Shown here piece by piece: positions 5,556 to 8,859 of a stretch of 8,859 bases of DNA (the stretch's first letter is position 1; every line of letters starts with the position of its first letter). This stretch comes from Oceanihabitans sp. GTDB lineage: Bacteria > Bacteroidota > Bacteroidia > Flavobacteriales > Flavobacteriaceae. Position numbers and translations under genes: made by a program. The stretch lies in assembly GCA_018067265.1 (NCBI GenBank), contig JAGPUY010000030.1, positions 1-8,859 of the forward strand. The letters run 5' to 3'. A model generated the notes under the pieces. The model did not search any database. It was not told the origin of the DNA and was given only the letters and a program-made list of their open reading frames with translations.

Positions 5556-7854
5556 ATTCTATAACAATCCTGTTTTTGGTTACAATAGCATCATTTAATA
5601 TAAACGGTTTTGGCATCATAGTTTCTTCTCGTTGCGTTACATTAAGCGTCTTGTTGGTAAGTAAATCGTACGTAGCTTCATAAACCTGTATGCTTGTTTT
5701 TTGGGAAGTAGGCACCGTTAAAATCATATCTAAAGGTTCGTTGTCTGCTACGTAATAACTAAACAAGCGATTGTTTAGTCTTTCCTTAAAAACGTTTCCG
5801 GTCGTTTCGTCTTTTTTAGCAGAAATGCCATTGATTACAAAAGAATTAAAAATGTTTGTACTGTCGGAAAAGATTTCAAAACGTGCTGCATTGCGTTGGG
5901 ATGTTACACAAATGGCAATTTTTCGTTCGCCATTAATAATAGTATCGTACGATATTTCAATTTTAGGTTTGGCGATATCTTTTACTGCAGCATTTTTTGT
6001 AAATGTAAAACTGGACTTATACTTACTACCAATCGTGTTTTTAGAAAGTGCCGTTGCACGATCTGGATTGTCGGTTAAAAAGCTTTTGGTCCAAGTGTCT
6101 AAAATAGCATCATAAGTTGCCCAAACCGCTGTATTTTCATCCGCATCTAAAACATATAAAAGACTGTTTGGTTTTGGTGTGTCTTTGGTGAATTTAGAGT
6201 TAAAATGTGCCGATATAAGAAAACCAATTCCGAAGCATAAAAACAAATAAGACCAACGTTTTTTGTGTTGTAAAAATCCGAATACGGAAACTAGTAACCC
6301 AAAAATTAATACGACAAATATAGCAGAAACAAATAAAATTTTTAAGCCTAAACCAACAGGAAACATTTTTACAAGTGGAGATATAATAAACAACACCGGA
6401 ATTGCTAATAAAGCCAATAGAATTAGACTTGGTTTTTGCTGTCTTATCATTAAAAGCAAGCTTAATAAACCAAAGTAAACCGGAATAATAAAAAAGCTAG
6501 CGCCTTCTAGTTGTAAGGCAACTAATACACAAATAAGCAACCAGAAAACTAATGGCGCAATGATTAGATTCACTGGTTTTGCCGAACCTTTAAATACATG
6601 ATAACTATAAAAACAAATCGCTAAAGTTAAACAAGTAAATGCCGCAATGTAGGCGTGACCATTATAGGTAAAACCATGAAGCATTTCTTGGTATTGCGAA
6701 TACAGAAATTTTAAAGTTTCCCAGCCAACAAAAGTGAATAAGCCTCCAATGATAAGGCTTAAAGAAAAAGGAATAAAGCCTTTTAATATGTCTTTTGCGT
6801 TTAAAGACTTCTCCTTAAATCCGTAAAAAAGTAATCCAATAAATGCAATAATTGCTAAAATTAGCATGGGCCAAATCCATGAAAAAGGATAAATAACCGT
6901 TTTAAAAACGGGAACATTAAAGTAAATATAATCCTCCGTGCTTTTCACATTATTAAGGTTCGCATTACTAAAATGATGGAGTAGTGGCATGAGATAAGAA
7001 CCTTGATGCTCTAAAGTGTTTCTATCTAATCTTTCATAGGTGTCTAAAGCGGTGTGGTAATCAAAATGGTCATCAATAAAAGCAAAATTAAAACCGTCAA
7101 TATCTTTATCTGCTCTAAAACGTGTCAAATCAGTATCATTCGGAAGCATTTTGTAAATGCTGTATGCTAAAGAATTAGCAACGGGAAACTCTGGGTTAGC
7201 CTTTACAAATTCTTTCATTAAGTTCGCGTTTCCTTGATTGGTTTCCACAAGCATATAACTTGGTCCGCCAGAACCACGCGCTTCAAAATTTAAAACCAAA
7301 CCAACGTCTTTAGACCAAGGATGCTTATTTACAAAGATATCTGCGCCATTTAATCCTAGTTCTTCACCATCTGAAATTAGAATAATAATGTCGTTTTTTG
7401 GTGTTTTATTTTCCGCTAAAAAAGCGCGAATGCCTTCTAGAATCGTTACTACGCCAGAACCAGCATCACTAGCTCCAAAGGAAGAATGCGGATTGCTATC
7501 ATAATGAGAAAGTAGCAGTAGTGCTTTGCTGTTATCCCTTCCTTTTATTCTTGCTAAAATGTTTTTAGGCTTCGATAGATTTCCCCATTGACTCATGGAG
7601 TAATCCTCTTGTATTTGAGTTTCTAAACCAATTTTTTCGAGTTCTTTTACGATATAATCTCTCGCTTCTTGATGTGCTTGGTTACCAAGAAAATGTGGTT
7701 TTTTAGAAATTTCTTTTAATTGAATTAATGCACGTTGGGTAGAAAAAGAAGTTTCGGGAGCATCAATAGTAGTGATTTGATTTGGCAGTAAAGCATCAAA
7801 ACTACAATAGACAGCAAGGCCTATAATTAAGATTGCAATAAATTTTTTAAACAT
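5554..7854 (-). CDS. M28 family zinc peptidase with multi-pass membrane domain
   Basis: The 766-residue protein has an N-terminal membrane anchor (about 4-20) and then an M28 aminopeptidase domain at about 35-298. The five zinc-ligand positions typical of co-catalytic M28 enzymes are present: His117 in LSHYDS, Asp130 in GASDAGSG, Glu165 in DGEELG with Glu164 as the likely catalytic base, Glu191 in FEARGSGG, and His267 in DYHTALDT. About eight further hydrophobic segments follow (roughly 325-345, 359-377, 400-420, 428-448, 452-470, 476-493, 503-528 and 534-550), then a beta-rich C-terminal domain of about 210 residues. With the N-terminus inside, both the peptidase and the C-terminal domain would lie in the periplasm. 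This order resembles the eukaryotic Fxna/ERMP1 and yeast vacuolar Pff1 proteases. The likely substrate is the N-terminus of peptides, but specificity is unknown. The gene is convergent with the M13 peptidase and ends in the shared terminator. Confidence 0.94.
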   Translation of the reverse strand: MFKKFIAILIIGLAVYCSFDALLPNQITTIDAPETSFSTQRALIQLKEISKKPHFLGNQAHQEARDYIVKELEKIGLETQIQEDYSMSQWGNLSKPKNILARIKGRDNSKALLLLSHYDSNPHSSFGASDAGSGVVTILEGIRAFLAENKTPKNDIIILISDGEELGLNGADIFVNKHPWSKDVGLVLNFEARGSGGPSYMLVETNQGNANLMKEFVKANPEFPVANSLAYSIYKMLPNDTDLTRFRADKDIDGFNFAFIDDHFDYHTALDTYERLDRNTLEHQGSYLMPLLHHFSNANLNNVKSTEDYIYFNVPVFKTVIYPFSWIWPMLILAIIAFIGLLFYGFKEKSLNAKDILKGFIPFSLSLIIGGLFTFVGWETLKFLYSQYQEMLHGFTYNGHAYIAAFTCLTLAICFYSYHVFKGSAKPVNLIIAPLVFWLLICVLVALQLEGASFFIIPVYFGLLSLLLMIRQQKPSLILLALLAIPVLFIISPLVKMFPVGLGLKILFVSAIFVVLIFGLLVSVFGFLQHKKRWSYLFLCFGIGFLISAHFNSKFTKDTPKPNSLLYVLDADENTAVWATYDAILDTWTKSFLTDNPDRATALSKNTIGSKYKSSFTFTKNAAVKDIAKPKIEISYDTIINGERKIAICVTSQRNAARFEIFSDSTNIFNSFVINGISAKKDETTGNVFKERLNNRLFSYYVADNEPLDMILTVPTSQKTSIQVYEATYDLLTNKTLNVTQREETMMPKPFILNDAIVTKNRIVIE

Positions 7855-7874
7855 ATTTTTGGATGTGATATTTA

Positions 7875-7888
7875 CCTATAAAAATAGG
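7875..7888. repeat. Short inverted repeat in the divergent M28/CBS spacer
   Basis: CCTAT and ATAGG are perfect 5-bp inverted arms around AAAA, lying 21 bases upstream of the M28 start. A second small palindrome, TCCTTTAGGA, lies at 7909-7918. Both carry CCT...AGG ends and could be operator sites for the divergent genes, but they are short enough to arise by chance. Confidence 0.25.
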
Positions 7889-7936
7889 AAATAATATTTT
7901 GGATTTTTTCCTTTAGGATAAATCGTTTAAAATCAG

Positions 7937-7944
7937 TATATTTA
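7937..7944 (+). promoter_or_regulatory. Possible -7 promoter element for the CBS-domain gene
   Basis: The sequence TATATTTA is a 7 of 8 match to TAnnTTTG and lies 21 bases before the ATG at 7966, the same spacing seen for the lipoprotein operon. No convincing TTG-type -33 element is visible. Confidence 0.4.
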
Positions 7945-7965
7945 AGTTAATTAAACGCTATCATT

Positions 7966-8430
7966 ATGGGTATCAAAAGTTTTCAAGGAGCGAGGAAACA
8001 GCAGAACGCTGCAGACCAAACGCAATTAAAAGTAAGTGATTATATGACCAAGAATTTAATCACTTTTCGACCAGAACAATCTGTGGATGAAGTTATAGAG
8101 TCTCTTATAATGAATAAAATCTCTGGAGGACCAGTTGTAAATGCAAACAACGAATTGGTTGGTATTATCAGTGAAGGAGATTGTTTAAAGCAAATTAGCG
8201 AAAGTAGATATTATAATATGCCAATGGCGCAAGATAACGTGGAGAAACGCATGATTAAAAATGTGGATACTATGGATGGTAATATGAATATTTTTGATGC
8301 TGCTAATATGTTTTTAGAATCTAAACATAGGCGTTTTCCAATATTAGAAAACGGTAAATTAGTAGGTCAAATTAGCCAAAAAGATATTCTTAAAGCTGCT
8401 TTACAATTAAAAGGACATACTTGGAAATAG
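7966..8430 (+). CDS. Stand-alone CBS domain pair protein, 154 aa
   Basis: The protein consists almost wholly of two CBS domains, which together form a Bateman module that commonly binds adenosine nucleotides such as AMP or ATP and acts as an energy-state sensor. CBS1 spans about 22-78 (KVSDYMTKNLITFRPEQSVDE start, GIISEGDCLK end) and CBS2 about 92-147 (VEKRMIKNVDTMDG start, GQISQKDILKA end). A basic, Gln-rich N-terminal tail of about 20 residues (MGIKSFQGARKQQNAADQTQ) precedes them. There is no signal peptide, so it is cytoplasmic. No effector domain is attached, so any partner is a separate protein that the sequence does not reveal. The gene stands alone, divergent from the M28 peptidase and convergent with the zinc-ribbon gene. 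Only 4 bases separate the two stops, and no terminator hairpin is visible there. Confidence 0.93.
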   Translation: MGIKSFQGARKQQNAADQTQLKVSDYMTKNLITFRPEQSVDEVIESLIMNKISGGPVVNANNELVGIISEGDCLKQISESRYYNMPMAQDNVEKRMIKNVDTMDGNMNIFDAANMFLESKHRRFPILENGKLVGQISQKDILKAALQLKGHTWK

Positions 8431-8434
8431 GGTA

Positions 8435-8785
8435 TTAACTTTCTCTTTTTACCAAAGCATAATAATCACCTTCTAAAGGTAAATAGCCTTGATCGTACAC
8501 AAAGTAGTAAATCGTTCCTGCTTTAGTGGTGTATATGCTTGTGAAGTAATTAAAGTCGAAGCCTTTTTCTATAAGTTTCGCTCTAGAACTTTTTGTTTTT
8601 TTATCTGGGTTCAACGCTTCTAGAATTCTGTAGTTTTTTCGCAATCTGTTGTTCGTGTTGCGTATTAAATTTTTACTGTCTTTATTGACGTTGTTGTTGT
8701 ATGCATTTCTGCATGCATCGCTGCAAAATTTCTTGTCTATTCTGCCAACAATTTTATCACCACATTCTGGGCATTTTTTTTGCAT
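8435..8785 (-). CDS. Small zinc-ribbon protein (DUF2116-like), 116 aa
   Basis: The N-terminus carries four Cys in zinc-ribbon spacing: CPEC (Cys5, Cys8), then FCSDAC (Cys21, Cys25), closely like DUF2116-type zinc ribbons. This is followed by a basic, Asn- and Lys-rich segment (about 29-72, for example RNTNNRLRKNYRI) and a C-terminal aromatic-rich stretch, GFDFNYFTSIYTTKAG followed by TIYYFVYDQGYLP. The protein has no signal peptide. The basic segment would suit nucleic-acid or ribosome contact, but that is inference and the function is unknown. I chose the ATG at 8785. A TTG start at 8812 would add nine residues before the zinc ribbon and overlap the end of the upstream gene. The ATG lies 2 bases after that gene's TAA, which points to an operon with translational coupling. 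Confidence 0.88.
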   Translation of the reverse strand: MQKKCPECGDKIVGRIDKKFCSDACRNAYNNNVNKDSKNLIRNTNNRLRKNYRILEALNPDKKTKSSRAKLIEKGFDFNYFTSIYTTKAGTIYYFVYDQGYLPLEGDYYALVKRES

Positions 8786-8787
8786 AG

Positions 8788-8859
8788 TTATTTGTTTTTT
8801 AGTGTATACCAACGTAAGTTCATTTGCTCTTGTTCAAAATAAAAGTCTTCCACATAATG
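8788..8859 (-). CDS. C-terminal end of an unidentified gene cut by the right edge
   Basis: On the minus strand an open frame enters from the right edge, reads 23 codons and stops at TAA (8790-8788). The end of the protein reads HYVEDFYFEQEQM followed by NLRWYTLKNK. The fragment is too short to assign a family. It is supported as coding mainly by position: the stop lies 2 bases before the zinc-ribbon ATG on the same strand, with no room for a separate promoter, and the composition is typical of a protein end. A chance open frame of 24 codons cannot be excluded. Confidence 0.55.
   Translation of the reverse strand, partial: HYVEDFYFEQEQMNLRWYTLKNK

Noticed and set aside
5771..6478. Three plus-strand open frames (5771-6115, 5896-6078 and 6263-6478)
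   Set aside because: All are inside the M28 gene on the opposite strand and have no independent features.
8428..8460. Terminator between the CBS and zinc-ribbon genes
   Set aside because: Only GGTA and TACC could pair across a long T-rich loop, which is too weak to call.

Overview
The window looks like an ordinary chromosomal segment of a marine-type member of the Flavobacteriaceae (Bacteroidota). It is AT-rich, with long A/T-rich intergenic spacers and mostly no Shine-Dalgarno sequence before the starts. Several perfect or near-perfect copies of the Bacteroidota -7 promoter element TAnnTTTG are present. Secreted proteins have signal peptides ending just before Gln or at a lipobox Cys, and the gene families are typical of flavobacteria (SDR-type L-threonine dehydrogenase, a lipoprotein with a SnoaL-like domain, M13 and M28 peptidases). 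This taxonomic call is inference from style; there is no rRNA or other marker gene here.

Layout. Positions 1-357 (minus) hold the N-terminal part of a secreted protein that runs off the left edge. A strong hairpin terminator at about 412-444 separates it from a 200-residue secreted protein of unknown function (467-1069, minus). Upstream of that on the same strand is the threonine dehydrogenase gene (1123-2073, minus). No terminator is visible between these two, so they may be co-transcribed. A divergent promoter region (2074-2217) then leads into a two-gene plus-strand operon: a small helical lipoprotein (2218-2733) and a SnoaL/NTF2-like lipoprotein (2735-3265), one base apart and closed by a terminator at 3288-3320.

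Next is a single plus-strand gene for an M13 (neprilysin-like) zinc metallopeptidase lipoprotein (3409-5499). It converges on a large M28 zinc aminopeptidase-like membrane protein (5554-7854, minus), and a bidirectional terminator sits between them. Another divergent spacer (7855-7965) leads to a stand-alone CBS-pair protein (7966-8430, plus). That gene converges, with only 4 bases between stops, on a small zinc-ribbon protein (8435-8785, minus). The stop of a further minus-strand gene, cut by the right edge (8788-8859), lies 2 bases upstream of the zinc-ribbon start.

How the genes work together. The two large peptidases both act outside the cytoplasm, one lipid-anchored and one in the inner membrane. 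They could both feed peptide-derived amino acids to the cell, and threonine dehydrogenase would use one of those. This is a plausible physiological theme, but nothing in the sequence shows that they are co-regulated.

I see no mobile element, CRISPR array, tRNA, rRNA, phage gene or defence system, and no convincing previously undescribed system. No gene-free stretch exceeds 300 bases. The findings are modest: a possible surface-export signal on the M13 lipoprotein, the Fxna/ERMP1-like architecture of the M28 protein, two tightly coupled gene pairs, and a few inverted repeats near promoters.
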